NCBI GenBank assembly: GCA_938045805.1
Contig: CALIBL010000014.1
Coordinates: forward strand, 124,001-188,000
DNA: 64,000 nucleotides
Source of the DNA: an uncultured Rubripirellula sp.
GTDB lineage: Bacteria > Planctomycetota > Planctomycetia > Pirellulales > Pirellulaceae
Direction: 5' to 3'
Shown: positions 9,663-19,427 of the stretch, piece by piece
Layout of the letters: every line of letters starts with the position of its first letter
How positions within the stretch are numbered: position 1 is the stretch's first letter
Position numbers and translations under genes: made by a program
The notes under the pieces: model-generated
Told to the model about the DNA's origin: nothing
What the model saw: only the letters and a program-made list of their open reading frames with translations
The model's database searches: none

Positions 9663-10199
9663 TCAAGGCGAAAGGGTCGGCAAATGCTCATGCCAACGCC
9701 GCTTGGCCCGAAGTAACCGTTCGATGCACTCACGCAGAGCCCCCTCACCACCTTTGCTTTTCAAAATCCACTGAGCCGCTTCGCTTACGTCTTTGGCCGC
9801 GTCTGCGGGAGCCACTGCTAGGCCCACCTTTTTCATCACTGGCAGATCAGGAAGATCGTCGCCCACATAACAAACCTCGCTCCAATCACAGCTAATGGAC
9901 TGGATAATCTCACGCGCGGTGTCGTATTTATTAGCACTACCCTGATGAACCTCTGAGATCCCCAATTCGGCTGCCCGCCTCTTGACCACTTCGCTCTCTC
10001 GCGCCGTGATGATCGCGAACGTAAACCCACTCCGCATCCACAACTTGATACCAAGACCGTCACGGACATGAAAAGATTTCACCTCCTCACCAGAACTACC
10101 ATAGATGATTGCACCGTTGGTCATCACGCCATCCACATCGGACAGGATGCACCGAATGCTCGCTGACAACTCGTGATCTGACTTGAATGCTCGAGACAT
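9663..10199 (-). CDS. kdsC: 3-deoxy-D-manno-octulosonate 8-phosphate phosphatase (HAD family)
   Basis: Removes phosphate from Kdo 8-phosphate to give Kdo, the inner-core sugar of LPS, in the cytoplasm. The 178-residue protein from ATG 10199 has the size of KdsC, a C0-type HAD phosphatase without a cap. The HAD nucleophile motif is LSDVDGVMTNGAI (Asp 21 and Asp 23), followed by FHVRDGLGIKLW, the ITARES threonine/serine motif, and the metal-binding YVGDDLPDLPVM, all characteristic of KdsC. The frame stays open upstream to 10313, but that extension is not conserved-looking and ATG 10199 fits the family start. The gene lies 65 bp after kdsD and about 100 bp before the LptC/LptA-like gene on the same strand. 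Confidence 0.93.
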   Translation of the reverse strand: MSRAFKSDHELSASIRCILSDVDGVMTNGAIIYGSSGEEVKSFHVRDGLGIKLWMRSGFTFAIITARESEVVKRRAAELGISEVHQGSANKYDTAREIIQSISCDWSEVCYVGDDLPDLPVMKKVGLAVAPADAAKDVSEAAQWILKSKGGEGALRECIERLLRAKRRWHEHLPTLSP

Positions 10200-10264
10200 G
10201 AACTTGAAAAACAATAAGGAATGAAGTCGCAACGCGTGACATGATCGCGCAGAGCCATGAGAGG

Positions 10265-11347
10265 TTAGGGTGATAGACGAAGATGCCCAGATGGGGATTC
10301 CATCGCAATGCATGAATGCTGATCAGAATCATCACTCAATGCCACCACATCCGTGATATCGAGCAATCCGACCGGCAACCCTGCATGATCAACGACCGGT
10401 AGTTCGCTGATCTTCCGATGTGACATAATCGCGACAGCCTCACTGAGAAGCGTCCCAGAAGTCGTTGTCAGCGGATGCTTTGTCATCCGCGACTCAATGG
10501 ATTGATCCAATGCCGAATCGTTACGATTTTCCAATAAACGGGCCAAGTCGCTATCAGTAAATAGCCCAACCAACTTACCTTCGTCATCGACAAGCATGAC
10601 TGCCCCCGAGCGTCGTTTGGACTGCGAAGCGGTCACCATCGCATCCCTCACGGTCGAACGAACGTTTGCGAGACGACAAGACTGAAGGGGTCGCATCAAC
10701 TGGTCGACCGATGACAACTTGCGTCCCAACGCGCCGCCTGGGTGAAAGGAAGCAAAGTCCTGTGAAGAGAAACGCCTGAGCCGACTCGCCAACATCGCGA
10801 TCGCATCACCGACCGCCATCAACACCGCGGTACTCGATGTAGGTGCCAGTCCGTTGGGACATGCCTCCGGATGCCGACCAACCGACACGACACAATCGCT
10901 CGCAGCAGCCAAAGGGTTGTCTCGGTCCGCAGTGAGTGAAATCAACCCCGCACTGTGCTCCCGCAAGAACGAAGCGATGCGTACCACCTCTTCACTCTGT
11001 CCCGACGTACTCAAAGCCAACACAAGATCTTCGGCCTGAACTCGCCCTAAATCGCCGTGAACCGCCTCCGAGGGATGCAGGAAATGAGCCGCAGTCCCAG
11101 TACTTGCCAAGGTTGCGACTAACTTCTGCCCCACTAAACCCGCTTTACCAACACCTGTGACGATGACCGAGCCTTTGACCTCCGAAATCCATTCAGCCGC
11201 ACGCACCGCTTCGGTGGAAAGCTGTTCAGAAGCACGAGTGATCGCCTCGGCCTCAACTCTCATACTCTGCCGAAGCGATCCAAGACGCTCAATCAATGTC
11301 GAGGGATAAGCGACATCTTGGCGATCGCGAAGAGGTTCTGCTGACAA
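10265..11347 (-). CDS. kdsD: Arabinose-5-phosphate isomerase (KdsD/KpsF family)
   Basis: Interconverts ribulose 5-phosphate and arabinose 5-phosphate, the first committed step towards Kdo. The N-terminal half is a SIS sugar isomerase domain (VIVTGVGKAGLVGQKLVATLASTG; HGDLGRV; ALSTSGQSEEV; FHPGGALGRKL near the domain end). Two CBS domains follow (about residues 215-350), the standard KdsD/KpsF architecture. Start: the frame opens at TTG 11377, but a strong Shine-Dalgarno AAGGAAGG sits six bases before TTG 11347, so I chose that, giving 360 residues. One deviation: the enterobacterial HGDxG motif is intact as HGDLG. It heads the kdsD-kdsC-lpt-like operon. Confidence 0.92.
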   Translation of the reverse strand: MSAEPLRDRQDVAYPSTLIERLGSLRQSMRVEAEAITRASEQLSTEAVRAAEWISEVKGSVIVTGVGKAGLVGQKLVATLASTGTAAHFLHPSEAVHGDLGRVQAEDLVLALSTSGQSEEVVRIASFLREHSAGLISLTADRDNPLAAASDCVVSVGRHPEACPNGLAPTSSTAVLMAVGDAIAMLASRLRRFSSQDFASFHPGGALGRKLSSVDQLMRPLQSCRLANVRSTVRDAMVTASQSKRRSGAVMLVDDEGKLVGLFTDSDLARLLENRNDSALDQSIESRMTKHPLTTTSGTLLSEAVAIMSHRKISELPVVDHAGLPVGLLDITDVVALSDDSDQHSCIAMESPSGHLRLSP

Positions 11348-11502
11348 GACACACCTTCCTTGGTGCTTTGTGAACAAGCCCGAGCCAAACCATGCTCGAT
11401 TGCGGTACGAAAGATCCTACACCGAACCGACCGTTCACCACAACGTTGCATCAGCCCACCTGAACTAAAGACGAAACCCGGCGGGCTTGCTAGCAATATG
11501 GT

Positions 11503-14493
11503 TTAGGGGATCGAAATTGCCTCATCTAGATTCATCATCGCCCTTGCGACCAACATCCATCGATCCTCCCGCACACCAAGATCAGCCACAAAAGCTAGCA
11601 TCGAGTCCATTTCCTTCTTGCTTGGCTGGCGAACGAGCAATCGCTTGAAAATTGCTTGCAGGATCTCCAAGTCGCTAGCCCCCGCCCCAAGTTCTCGCTG
11701 AACTTGATTCGCGAGAGCCGATGCGATCTCGACGAACATTGGATCGTTGAGAAGGGTTAACGCCTGCAGCGGGGTCGTGCTGCTATCCCGTCTTGCAGTG
11801 CAAACTTCTCCCGAGGGCCCGTCGAACGTTGTAAACGCGGCGAAGGGAGCCGTGCGTTTTCGAAAGGTGTAAACTGAACGACGAAACCGGTCTTCGCCCT
11901 TGGATTCATTCCATGCTGGGTTACCGTAGGCGAGCTGCATGACAGATTTGGGTTGCGGCGGATAAACGCTCACACCACCAATCTTGGATGCCAAAGATCC
12001 GGCAGATGATAACAGCGAATCTCGCAGCACCTCAGCTTTCAAACGACGTGCCGGAAACACTGACAGTAGTCGATTATCGGGATCCGACACCGGCGGACCG
12101 GCCACTCGCTGCCCGTAGACCGCCGACAGCACCAATTGACGATGTAGTGCCTTGGTTGACCATCCATCGCCCGCGAACCGAACTGCGAGGTGATCGAGCA
12201 AAGCCGGATGCGACGGTTGCTCGCTTTGAGTGCCAAAGTCACCAGCGGTGCTCAGAATCCCCGTCCCAAAAAACTCTCTCCACGCACGATTGACAGCGAC
12301 ACGAGCCGCTAGCGGGTTGGCCTCACTCACCAACCATCGCGCAAAGTCCAGCCGATCATGCACCTCCTGCTTCGCAGCGTTACCAAAAATCGCGGGAACG
12401 CCCGCAGTCACCTCATTTCGAGGCTGCAGGTATTCACCACGGTTGTGTCGGTAGGTAACCCGGGAATCCTCTGTCAAGCGTTCTCTCATCGCAAGAGTTC
12501 GCAACGCCTCGGGGATCGACGCGTTAACTCGATCAATCTCCTTACGATGGTCTTTCATCTTGGGAGACTCGAGTGAGAAATGCCTTGCAAGCATCAGATA
12601 CTGATCCCTCGTCAAAGACGATACCTCGGCCTCGACGAGCCATTTTTGCCACTGCGGCGGAACCGTCATCGCCGTGGCCGCGGGTCCCGATGCAACCGAC
12701 ACCCGAAATTTACCGATCGCCGCCGCGAAATGCCGCTCAAAGAGCATCTCGAGCTCCAGCACCCCTGGCTGCTGAATCGGTTTTTCGAATTGAATCACCA
12801 ACTCGCTCGCCTTCCCTTCGCGACCCGATGTGGACCAACCTGTTGATCCATCATCGTCAAGCACATTGGTGGCATTCGCATTACCCGAACCGACGCTGAT
12901 CTTCCCGTAGCTATGGGAAGCAGATGCTAAGGGAACCGTTTCGCCATCGACCCGAACCCGCAACTCACTGAGAAAGAAATCCCCTCGGCGTCCCTCGTAA
13001 TAAGCCATGCCAGGGCCACTTGCGGGGAGTGACGCATCGGGCAAAACCTCGAGCTTTAGAGAGTTTGCGCCGATCATTTCTGGCAAAAGTGCGAAACGAA
13101 CGCGGTAGACATCCCGCTTTGTCACGTCCCCTCGGGCCAAGATGGAACCATCATCCAAAAGACTTAGCTTTGGCATGGTGGAGTCATAGTCTGTCATCGA
13201 CAGCGTTAGCCAAGATCGAGCTTGATCAATCTGCTTAGTCACCCAAGCCTCGAACGCTTGATGGATCGGGTCTTCACTCGTTTCATCCATCGACCAACGT
13301 TCGTAACTCGGCAACCGAGTCTGAATCAAATCGGTTAGCAAGTCATCGGCTCGCTCTTGCATGCGAAGCACCTTGGCTTGATGTTGTTGATCCATCACAA
13401 CTAGATCAGGCTCATCGGCTTGGTTGAAGAGAGCCATCAATGCGTAATATTCGTCATGCGTGATCGGATCAAATTTGTGAGTGTGGCATTGGGCGCAACC
13501 AATCGTCATTCCCATCCAGACCGTCCCCGTTGTGGCGACTCGATCGACCAATGCGTAAAAACGATACTCCAACGGATCGATCCCACCCTCCTCGTTGAGC
13601 ATTGTGTTGCGATGAAAGCCGGTTGCAATCTTCTGCTCGATGGTTGCATCGGGCAGCATATCGCCGGCAAGCTGCTCGATCGAGAATTGATCATAGGGCA
13701 TGTCTTGATTGAGCGAGTCAATGACCCAACTTCGATAGGGCCAGATTGAACGTGGGCGATCCTTTTCATAGCCGTTGGTGTCGCTGTACCTCGCAAGGTC
13801 GAGCCATGCACTCGAAAACTTTTCGCCATACTCCGGTGAAGCCAACATGCGATCCACTAACCGCTTCAGTGCAGCCGGGTGCGAGTCAGCGACAAATCGC
13901 TCAACTTCATCAGGTTCGGGGTTAATGCCGAGCAGGTCAAGCGATAACCGTCGGATCAAACGCCTTCGATCCACCGGGCCTTGCGGCTCCATCCCTCGGC
14001 TTTCAATCTCAGCCAGAATGAATCGATCCACTTCGTCCTTGCACCACCCTGAATTCGAAACATCGGGAATCGGTTTCTTTTTCGGAGCGACAAATGCCCA
14101 GTGATTCTCGTACTCACCTCCCTGCAAGATCCATGTCCGCAGCATCTGGACCTCGGCAGCCGACAACCGAACTCCACTATCCGGGGGCGGCATGATGGTA
14201 TCCGGATCATTGGAAGTCACCCGCAGCATCAACTCGCTCTTGTCCGGCACCTGTGGCACAACTGCTGAGTAACCGCCGAGGTCCGCATGAGCGTTTCGTT
14301 GCTGATCGAGACGCAACCCGGCCTCTCGAGTCTCCCGATCCGGTCCATGACATTGAAAACAGTTCTTGGAAAGGATTGGGCGAATGTCTCGGCTATACGA
14401 AATTCTTGAATCATCGCCAAAGACCGAAGTCCCCGAGCCGAACAACGTGCCCGCAATCAACAGGACACGGGCGTACAATCCTGATTCCCGCAT
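11503..14493 (-). CDS. DUF1549/DUF1553 planctomycete cytochrome-like protein
   Basis: Large exported protein of the planctomycete PSCyt1-DUF1549-DUF1553 (PSD1) family; biochemical role unknown. From ATG 14493 it has 996 residues and starts with a signal peptide ending near SVFG. A c-type haem motif CFQCH (residues 45-49) lies in the planctomycete cytochrome domain. DUF1549 follows (RRRLIRRLSLDLLGINP; ARYSDTNGYEKDRPR) and includes a second haem-like motif CAQCH, then DUF1553 (FARWLVSEANPLAARVAVNR; RRLKAEVLRDSLLSS). Between them is a segment that may be a carbohydrate-binding insertion (about residues 420-640). These proteins usually pair with a DUF1501 gene; none is adjacent here. Confidence 0.9.
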   Translation of the reverse strand: MRESGLYARVLLIAGTLFGSGTSVFGDDSRISYSRDIRPILSKNCFQCHGPDRETREAGLRLDQQRNAHADLGGYSAVVPQVPDKSELMLRVTSNDPDTIMPPPDSGVRLSAAEVQMLRTWILQGGEYENHWAFVAPKKKPIPDVSNSGWCKDEVDRFILAEIESRGMEPQGPVDRRRLIRRLSLDLLGINPEPDEVERFVADSHPAALKRLVDRMLASPEYGEKFSSAWLDLARYSDTNGYEKDRPRSIWPYRSWVIDSLNQDMPYDQFSIEQLAGDMLPDATIEQKIATGFHRNTMLNEEGGIDPLEYRFYALVDRVATTGTVWMGMTIGCAQCHTHKFDPITHDEYYALMALFNQADEPDLVVMDQQHQAKVLRMQERADDLLTDLIQTRLPSYERWSMDETSEDPIHQAFEAWVTKQIDQARSWLTLSMTDYDSTMPKLSLLDDGSILARGDVTKRDVYRVRFALLPEMIGANSLKLEVLPDASLPASGPGMAYYEGRRGDFFLSELRVRVDGETVPLASASHSYGKISVGSGNANATNVLDDDGSTGWSTSGREGKASELVIQFEKPIQQPGVLELEMLFERHFAAAIGKFRVSVASGPAATAMTVPPQWQKWLVEAEVSSLTRDQYLMLARHFSLESPKMKDHRKEIDRVNASIPEALRTLAMRERLTEDSRVTYRHNRGEYLQPRNEVTAGVPAIFGNAAKQEVHDRLDFARWLVSEANPLAARVAVNRAWREFFGTGILSTAGDFGTQSEQPSHPALLDHLAVRFAGDGWSTKALHRQLVLSAVYGQRVAGPPVSDPDNRLLSVFPARRLKAEVLRDSLLSSAGSLASKIGGVSVYPPQPKSVMQLAYGNPAWNESKGEDRFRRSVYTFRKRTAPFAAFTTFDGPSGEVCTARRDSSTTPLQALTLLNDPMFVEIASALANQVQRELGAGASDLEILQAIFKRLLVRQPSKKEMDSMLAFVADLGVREDRWMLVARAMMNLDEAISIP

Positions 14494-14697
14494 CAAGTCT
14501 CCGGTCTGACTCGCTCTCAATCGAAACCTCAAAAGGTAAACCGCAGACTGATACTTAAGTCCAAACATCAAAACCCAAATAGCAATACATCAGGGAGCAG
14601 GAGATAGAAAATCGCTTGGTGCAAGCAATCCCAACGTTGTTCTATGATACCGCAATTCGATATCAACGGCTCACCGACCGGTATCGGCGATGATTAC

Positions 14698-15648
14698 TTA
14701 ATCTTCTTCTCGAGCCATCCTTGCTTCCACCGCTCCACCATAGATCTCGTGACCAACGAGCATTAGCATTCCGAAGAACAATGGCAGGACAAAGTACAGG
14801 AGTCGGAAAATGAGAACGGAAGCCAAAACGGAATCACCGGCCGAGTCTCGCAGCAGCGTCAGCAAGATCACCTCCAGAACTCCGAGTCCACCGGGGACCT
14901 GAGTGATCAAAGAGACGGCAATGGCGACCAGAAAGGCAGCGAGAACAAGAGAGAACGGGACGAGCGTGTCGGCAGGCATCACCAGATAGAGCGTGGTAGC
15001 TGAAATCAAAAGGTCGATCGCCGCAACTGACGCTTGTGCGGCCATCAGCCCCGGCTCGGGTGGCCTAAGACGCAATTTGCCCATCGGCAGCGGCTTGCGC
15101 CAAACGAAACAGACCGCGAGATAAGCGGCAGCTAAACTGAGCAGAATGACTCCGAGAGTTCTGGTTCCGAACGGCAGTGGAACCTCTTCGGGCAACTCCA
15201 CCGGAACAGCAACCAGTACCGCACCACCAAGTACCCAAAGTCCGCTCCAGAAAGTAAGCCCCAGCATGGAAATCAGGACCACGATTTGACTTGCTGATAG
15301 CCCCCATCGCGTGTAGAAGCGAAATCGGATCGGGGTCGCCGCCAAAAGTGTCCCGAGGTTATTGCCCAAGCTGTAACCTAAAAAGGAAACCAGAGCCACT
15401 CTGCGTAGCGGGAGAGAACGACAAACATATCTCAAAGCCAGCAGATCGTATCCGGTCAATAGCCCGTAGTTGAGCGCCACAAGAACGGTGGCGATCCCAA
15501 GATAGACAGGCGGGACACCCAAAAGCCCCGTTTTAAACTCCAGCCAAGTAATATTTTGAGATTCACGTATTAGCAAACGAACCGCCAATCCAAACAGAAC
15601 GGCGGCCATGATAGGACCGGCAATCGATCGTAATTTTCGTTTTGGCAA
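14698..15648 (-). CDS. YbhN / lysylphosphatidylglycerol synthase transmembrane family protein
   Basis: Integral membrane protein of 316 residues with about eight hydrophobic helices, matching the UPF0104/YbhN family, related to the flippase half of MprF. Recognisable parts are VSFLGYSLGNNLGTLLAATPIRFRFY near residue 100 and the C-terminal LITQVPGGLGVLEVILL, the conserved PGGLGVxE segment of the family. Substrate is unknown; family members are linked to lipid translocation. The frame starts with TTG 15648 and I see no clear ribosome-binding site; the first Met after it is in the first helix. It is transcribed alone, divergent from lpdA. Confidence 0.85.
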   Translation of the reverse strand: MPKRKLRSIAGPIMAAVLFGLAVRLLIRESQNITWLEFKTGLLGVPPVYLGIATVLVALNYGLLTGYDLLALRYVCRSLPLRRVALVSFLGYSLGNNLGTLLAATPIRFRFYTRWGLSASQIVVLISMLGLTFWSGLWVLGGAVLVAVPVELPEEVPLPFGTRTLGVILLSLAAAYLAVCFVWRKPLPMGKLRLRPPEPGLMAAQASVAAIDLLISATTLYLVMPADTLVPFSLVLAAFLVAIAVSLITQVPGGLGVLEVILLTLLRDSAGDSVLASVLIFRLLYFVLPLFFGMLMLVGHEIYGGAVEARMAREED

Positions 15649-15979
15649 AGTGGTCAGATCACGGACATGGAAACGAGTCAGCTCGGAGGTCGATCCGGAA
15701 CCTCATCCGATCCCGCCCGCCTTTACCTTTTCTACCCGAATCATCGGCAAGCTTTTATACCCAACTGCACGAAACAACTAGAATTCAGGCATTCGTCACC
15801 GAGCGAGACAAAATGCCTCGGTAAAATATCGATGACGCCATCAACGACGTCTGGACAGGAGATTGATGAAATGATGCAATTCCCTCCATACTTAAAGATT
15901 AAAGATCGCGGTTCTTGTCGGTCTCTGAAACGCAGAAATCAACCCGCCGTTTCTCTCACGCAGGGCATGAATTAACGCC
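15649..15979. other. Divergent intergenic region before lpdA
   Basis: 331 bp between the divergent YbhN-like and lpdA genes. It must carry promoters for both. Short ORFs here have no family features. A six-base inverted repeat ACCGAG/CTCGGT lies at about 15798-15822; it may be an operator or chance. Nothing else recognised. Confidence 0.4.
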
Positions 15980-17371
15980 ATGACAAAGGTCAAACACGAA
16001 CTCGTCGTCCTCGGTGGCGGCCCCGCTGGTTACGTCGCAGCAATCCGAGCCGCTCAATTGGGAATCAATGTTGCATGCGTCGACGAGAATCCAAGATTTG
16101 GCGGGACCTGCCTTCGAGTCGGCTGCATTCCAAGCAAGGCGTTACTCGAATCCAGCCACCTCTACGAAGAGACACAGCATCGATTCAAAGATCACGGCAT
16201 CCAAGTGGATGGTGTTCGCCTCGACCTCGATGCCTTGATGGCTCGCAAAGCCAAGATTGTCGACACCCTGACTGGCGGCATCGACATGCTCTTCAAGAAG
16301 CAGGGAGTTACACCCTACCGAGGGCGTGGCCGGTTTCAGGACGCAAACACCATTGTGGTTGAGGGAGAAGACGGTGCCACGATCGAGGCAGAACAGGTAC
16401 TGATCTGCTCCGGCAGTCATCCCGCGAAGTTGCCGTTTGTCGAAGAAGATGGTGAGTTCATCGGTAACAGCACCACCGCTCTTTCGTTCCCAACGGTTCC
16501 GCAGAAACTTGTGGTCATCGGAGCGGGATACATCGGACTTGAACTTGGCAGCGTTTGGAATCGCCTGGGAAGTGAGGTCATCGCTCTCGAAGCATTTGAT
16601 CGCATCATGCCCGGCATTGACGGTGAGATCGCTTCACTTGCGCACCGTGGATTCAAGAAACAAGGGATCGACATTCGGACCGAAACATTTGTCAAATCCG
16701 CCAAAAGGCAGGGCGAGAAGTGTGTCGTCGAAATTAAAGACGGCGAGTCTATCGAATGTGACCGTGTCCTGCTGGCAACGGGGAGAACGCCTGCCACGGA
16801 TGATCTTGGCCTCGAAGCAATCAAACTTGAAACGGATCAACGGGGTTTCATTACCGTGAATGAAAACTTCGAAACTGCCGTCGAAAGCGTTTATGCTGCC
16901 GGCGACTGCATCGGTGGAGCGATGTTGGCACATAAGGCCATGGAAGAAGCAATCGTGTGCGTGGAGCGGATGGTCGGTATGAAAAGTCACGTCAATTACG
17001 ACGTCATTCCAGCGATCGTTTACACCCATCCAGAAATCGCGTCCGTTGGACGCACCGAAGAACAACTCAAGCAGGATGGCGTAACCTACAACAAGGGTGT
17101 CTGTCCCTACGGGGCAAACGGACGTGCGCGGACACTCGGTGAGATTGACGGAAGAGTCAAGATTCTTGCTGACGCCACCACCGACCGTGTACTCGGCGTT
17201 CACATTATCGGAGCGCGAGCGGGGGATATGATTGCGGAGGCTGCTACAGCGATGGAATTTGGTGCAAGCAGCGAAGATATCGCCCGAACCTGTCACGCCC
17301 ACCCAACGCTCGCTGAAGCGATGCACGAAGCGGCACTCGCAGTGGACAAACGCGCGATTCATACCGCCTAA
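15980..17371 (+). CDS. lpdA: Dihydrolipoyl dehydrogenase (E3)
   Basis: FAD-containing disulfide oxidoreductase that reoxidises dihydrolipoamide in 2-oxoacid dehydrogenase and glycine cleavage complexes. The 463 residues match the usual length. The FAD-binding GGGPAG lies at residues 12-17 and the redox-active disulfide in GGTCLRVGCIPSK (Cys 44 and Cys 49). The NAD-binding motif is GAGYIGLELGSVW, and the C-terminal catalytic His-Glu is in HAHPTLAEAMHEA. No E1 or E2 gene is adjacent, so it probably serves complexes encoded elsewhere. Confidence 0.96.
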   Translation: MTKVKHELVVLGGGPAGYVAAIRAAQLGINVACVDENPRFGGTCLRVGCIPSKALLESSHLYEETQHRFKDHGIQVDGVRLDLDALMARKAKIVDTLTGGIDMLFKKQGVTPYRGRGRFQDANTIVVEGEDGATIEAEQVLICSGSHPAKLPFVEEDGEFIGNSTTALSFPTVPQKLVVIGAGYIGLELGSVWNRLGSEVIALEAFDRIMPGIDGEIASLAHRGFKKQGIDIRTETFVKSAKRQGEKCVVEIKDGESIECDRVLLATGRTPATDDLGLEAIKLETDQRGFITVNENFETAVESVYAAGDCIGGAMLAHKAMEEAIVCVERMVGMKSHVNYDVIPAIVYTHPEIASVGRTEEQLKQDGVTYNKGVCPYGANGRARTLGEIDGRVKILADATTDRVLGVHIIGARAGDMIAEAATAMEFGASSEDIARTCHAHPTLAEAMHEAALAVDKRAIHTA

Positions 17372-17398
17372 AGTGAAGTAGCTGCCGAAACTTACCCG

Positions 17399-18202
17399 TT
17401 AACCGTGGCACGGCGGACTCGCACTTAGCGATACTGAAGGTGTGGCAATCAACACCTCCCGTTTGCCGCCTTTGGGACCACGCACCTTCGTCACACGAAA
17501 ACCGGCTTCGCTGAACCGGTCCCGCACTTCGCGGCTGACACAATACGTTGTCAGTCGCCCATCAAGTGTGAGAAGTTGACGCATCCGCGCCAAAGAGGCC
17601 ACTTGCCATAGCTCAGGATTCGCCGCTGGTGCAAACGGGTCGTAGTAGACTGCATCAACTGCAGCTAGCCCCGACACATTACTTTTTAACCAATCACCAA
17701 CGCAAAGAATCACAACAATCTGGTCGGTGGAATGAGTGGATGAGCCTCGTGCAGGAATTGTCCACTGATATTCACCCGGTGCCAATTCGTTCCCGAGCGT
17801 TTTTCGCCACGACACAAAAGACTCGACCAACCAAGAGTGTTTGACGGACGTGCCGAGGTTCAGCATTTCAAAGAGATCAGCTTCAAGGAGTTTAAGTTCC
17901 CACGCGTGGTAATGCAGTGCGCATCGCGCGGTGACCGCGCGATCAACCGTCATTAACATTCCCAACGCAGTCCCGAGACCAATTTCTAAAACTCGGGTCT
18001 TCAATCCCTTTGCTAGCCGGCCTGATACACCACTGTTATGAAGGTAAACATGCTCGGTTTCCGTGCGTGCGCCCGATGCGCTGTGAAAAGCAAGACCATC
18101 ATTTGGGTTCACCAAAGTTCGACTACCATCATCAGTGACCTGAATGACCAGATCGTCTCGTCCGGCTATCGGAATTGTTTCTCGCTCTAACAACCAACCC
18201 AT
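17399..18202 (-). CDS. mnmD: tRNA U34 methyltransferase MnmD-like
   Basis: S-adenosylmethionine-dependent methyltransferase resembling the N-terminal half of MnmC, which finishes 5-methylaminomethyl-2-thiouridine at the tRNA wobble position. In 267 residues it shows the family hallmarks: FHSASGARTETEHVYLHNSG near the start (compare the MnmC SxxGAxxEsxhVF region), the SAM-binding VLEIGLGTALG, then VDAVYYDPFAPAANPELW and a C-terminal GFRVTKVRGPKGGKREVLIA. There is no oxidase domain, as in stand-alone MnmD. It is convergent with lpdA. The ATG at 18202 has a GGAG immediately beside it, too close for a normal ribosome-binding site, so the start is a little uncertain. Confidence 0.85.
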   Translation of the reverse strand: MGWLLERETIPIAGRDDLVIQVTDDGSRTLVNPNDGLAFHSASGARTETEHVYLHNSGVSGRLAKGLKTRVLEIGLGTALGMLMTVDRAVTARCALHYHAWELKLLEADLFEMLNLGTSVKHSWLVESFVSWRKTLGNELAPGEYQWTIPARGSSTHSTDQIVVILCVGDWLKSNVSGLAAVDAVYYDPFAPAANPELWQVASLARMRQLLTLDGRLTTYCVSREVRDRFSEAGFRVTKVRGPKGGKREVLIATPSVSLSASPPCHG

Positions 18203-18488
18203 CTCCCGAAATCTGGCAGCTTCCCAAAATACGAATCAAAACCCACTCAAAATTTAATGGGAATGCTCCTTTGTCTCTCGGCTCTTCGAAACGCATGAAA
18301 CCACAAAAAAACAGACCGAAACCGCGTGGAAATGATGCAACCACAAAATAAGCGTGCCTTTTCAGTTCTCTTTACCTTTAGGTTAGAATAATCCGGAATA
18401 GAGTGGGGTTCACTTCGCCTACCGCTGACAGACTCTACCGCCCCACAACTCGCTCACGCTCGAACACTTTTCCGAAAGCAATCTGAAA

Positions 18489-19427
18489 TTGGACATTGAA
18501 ACACTAAACGGTAAATTGAACCAAGTGCGTTGCGGATTGCAAAGCGTCATTCGAGGCAAGGACACTGTCATCGACTCGGTGCTTACTGCCGTGCTTGCTG
18601 AGGGAAGTGTGCTGCTCGAAGATGTTCCCGGTGTCGGAAAAACCACACTCGCAAAATCTCTCGCGTCCCTGATTGAATTGAAATTCCAGAGGGTTCAATG
18701 CACCCCGGACCTGTTGCCGGCTGATATTCTTGGAAGTTCGATTTACCAGCCAAGCACAGCATCGTTCGAATTCCGCCCGGGACCGATTTTCTGCGACCTT
18801 TTAATTGCTGACGAAATCAACCGCGCCTCACCAAGAACGCAGAGCGCCCTGCTGGAGGCGATGGCGGAAGGTCAGGTCACCGTCGACGGAAAACGCTACC
18901 AACTGGAACGTCCTTTTCTCGTAATCGCGACGCAAAATCCGTCAGGTTACGAGGGCACGTTTCCGCTGCCGGAATCACAGCTAGACCGCTTTCTATTAAG
19001 GCTCTCGATGGATTACCCAGATCACGAGAGCGAGATTGAAATGCTGCTGGATCAGCCCACCGATGATCCGGACTTTTCACTTGAACCCGCCATGACTCGC
19101 GAAGAGCTGACCTCACTGCAAAAGCATGTTCGTGCGGTGCAAGTTGATCGAAAAATCGCAAAGTACGTTGTTGACCTCGCCAACGCGACTCGTTTCGACA
19201 GCCGAATCCGCACCGGTTGCAGCCCGCGTGGATCCAAAATGCTTCTGCGCGCTGCTCAGGCTCGAGCAGTCCTTGAGGGTCGAAACTATGTACTACCCGA
19301 TGATGTTCAAGCGCTTGCGGCTTCGGTTCTGAGTCATCGAGTCAGCCTCCGAAACGCGTCTTTGGGAGCAACTGATTCGATTGCGATTCAGAATGAGATT
19401 GTTTCGCAAGTGGAGGTTCCGGTTTGA
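18489..19427 (+). CDS. MoxR-family AAA+ ATPase
   Basis: Chaperone-like ATPase of the MoxR family. The 312 residues carry Walker A in DVPGVGKTT (residues 45-53), Walker B LLIADEINRASPRTQSALLE, sensor 1 VIATQNP and the arginine-finger region LPESQLDRFL, all standard. The first codon is TTG 18489. Its stop overlaps the TTG start of the DUF58 gene, and that gene in turn overlaps the transglutaminase gene. MoxR, DUF58 and TgpA-like genes are widely found together, and MoxR is thought to help mature or activate the partner proteins. Confidence 0.93.
   Translation: MDIETLNGKLNQVRCGLQSVIRGKDTVIDSVLTAVLAEGSVLLEDVPGVGKTTLAKSLASLIELKFQRVQCTPDLLPADILGSSIYQPSTASFEFRPGPIFCDLLIADEINRASPRTQSALLEAMAEGQVTVDGKRYQLERPFLVIATQNPSGYEGTFPLPESQLDRFLLRLSMDYPDHESEIEMLLDQPTDDPDFSLEPAMTREELTSLQKHVRAVQVDRKIAKYVVDLANATRFDSRIRTGCSPRGSKMLLRAAQARAVLEGRNYVLPDDVQALAASVLSHRVSLRNASLGATDSIAIQNEIVSQVEVPV

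Noticed and set aside
14640-14697. ATACCG/CGGTAT inverted repeat as a terminator
   Set aside because: Weak stem and no T-tract on either strand.
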